Source: Anaerolineae bacterium (GTDB taxonomy: Bacteria > Chloroflexota > Anaerolineae > B4-G1 > DUEL01). Taken from it: a stretch of DNA of 5,863 nucleotides. This document shows, in pieces, positions 5,698-5,863 of this stretch (within the stretch, counting starts at the first letter, position 1; each line of letters opens with the position of its first letter). The notes below the pieces were generated by a model. It was not told where the DNA came from. It made no database searches and was given only the letters and a program-made list of their open reading frames with translations. The position numbers and the translations under genes were made by a program. Location of the stretch: contig JAOZPF010000191.1 in NCBI GenBank assembly GCA_029932895.1, positions 1 through 5,863 of the forward strand, given 5' to 3'.

Positions 5698-5720
5698 AGA
5701 AATTGGCAAGTGAAATTTCT
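5698..5720 (+). other. AT-rich inverted repeat just before the first array repeat
   Basis: AGAAATT (5698-5704) and AATTTCT (5714-5720) are perfect 7-bp inverted arms around a nine-base centre, three bases before the first repeat. Its place matches where leader-proximal integration signals act, so it may be a binding or bending site used in adaptation. Confidence 0.4.
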
Positions 5721-5723
5721 AGA

Positions 5724-5863
5724 GTTTTCCCCACGCGCGTGGGGGTGGACCGGTTTTGGTTGTATCCATGATTCGCTCCTACAAGTTTTCCCCACGCGCG
5801 TGGGGGTGGACCGTACTCGGACAACTCAAAGCCCGCGTCTACCCAGTTTTCCCCACGCGCGTG
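5724..5863 (+). CRISPR. Type I-E CRISPR array, leader-proximal end, cut by the window edge
   Basis: Repeats lie at 5724-5752 and 5785-5813 and start again at 5846 (18 bases visible). The two full copies are identical over 29 nt. Each has GTTTT, a perfect palindrome formed by CCCCACGC and GCGTGGGG, then GTGGACCG. The 32-nt spacers at 5753-5784 and 5814-5845 differ from each other and from the rest of the window by eye. The 29/32 layout is standard for type I-E. crRNAs would be read from the + strand. The leader side is on the left, so these are the two most recently acquired spacers. Their targets cannot be told from the sequence alone. Confidence 0.98.

Larger units (their letters stand above)
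5656..5723 (+). promoter_or_regulatory. CRISPR leader
   Basis: These 68 bases separate cas2e from the first repeat and are clearly more AT-rich than the genes, as leaders usually are. Repeat orientation (handle GTGGACCG at the 3' end of each repeat) shows the array is transcribed rightward, so this side is the leader. I see no clear match to the E. coli-type IHF consensus and no confident promoter. Leader function may extend back into cas2e. It contains a decayed repeat and a 7-bp inverted repeat, listed separately. Confidence 0.7.

Overview
The window is one strand-coherent type I-E CRISPR-Cas locus from a GC-rich bacterium. All genes read on the + strand in the order cse1 (3' part only), cse2, cas7e, cas5e, cas6e, cas1e, cas2e, then the start of a CRISPR array that runs off the right edge. 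The organism cannot be named from this. High GC by eye, strong Shine-Dalgarno sites before nearly every gene and a repeat of the form CCCCAC-GCGC-GTGGGG + GTGGACCG suggest Chloroflexota or a Thermus/Deinococcus-like or actinobacterial lineage; Chloroflexota is a low-confidence guess. cas3 and the start of cse1 would lie to the left, outside the window.

Layout: 1-881 is the C-terminal ~290 residues of Cse1; 926-1447 cse2; 1448-1576 a gap holding two decayed repeat-like units 32 nt apart; 1577-2674 cas7e; 2686-3375 cas5e; 3357-4031 cas6e, overlapping cas5e by 19 bp; 4032-4143 a gap with one near-perfect solitary repeat and further inverted repeats; 4144-5313 cas1e carrying an extra C-terminal SWIM-type zinc-finger module; 5314-5370 a gap with a second solitary repeat; 5371-5655 cas2e; 5656-5723 the leader, with another decayed repeat-like unit; 5724-5863 the array (two full 29-nt repeats, two 32-nt spacers, part of a third repeat).

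How it works together: Cas6e cuts repeat hairpins to make crRNAs with an 8-nt 5' handle (GTGGACCG here). Cse1, Cse2, Cas7e, Cas5e and Cas6e assemble with the crRNA into Cascade, and Cas1e-Cas2e insert new spacers at the leader end of the array.

Two things stand out. First, Cas1e is 389 aa rather than the usual ~300, and its tail holds a C-x-C-x10-C-x-H SWIM motif after an Arg-rich linker, which I do not recognise as a known Cas1 fusion. Second, every gap longer than 50 bp carries repeat-like DNA. The units begin 7, 9 and 8 nt after the cas6e, cas1e and cas2e stop codons, and one overlaps the cse2 stop. This suggests hairpins that Cas6e may recognise within the cas mRNA, or relic or regulatory mini-arrays.
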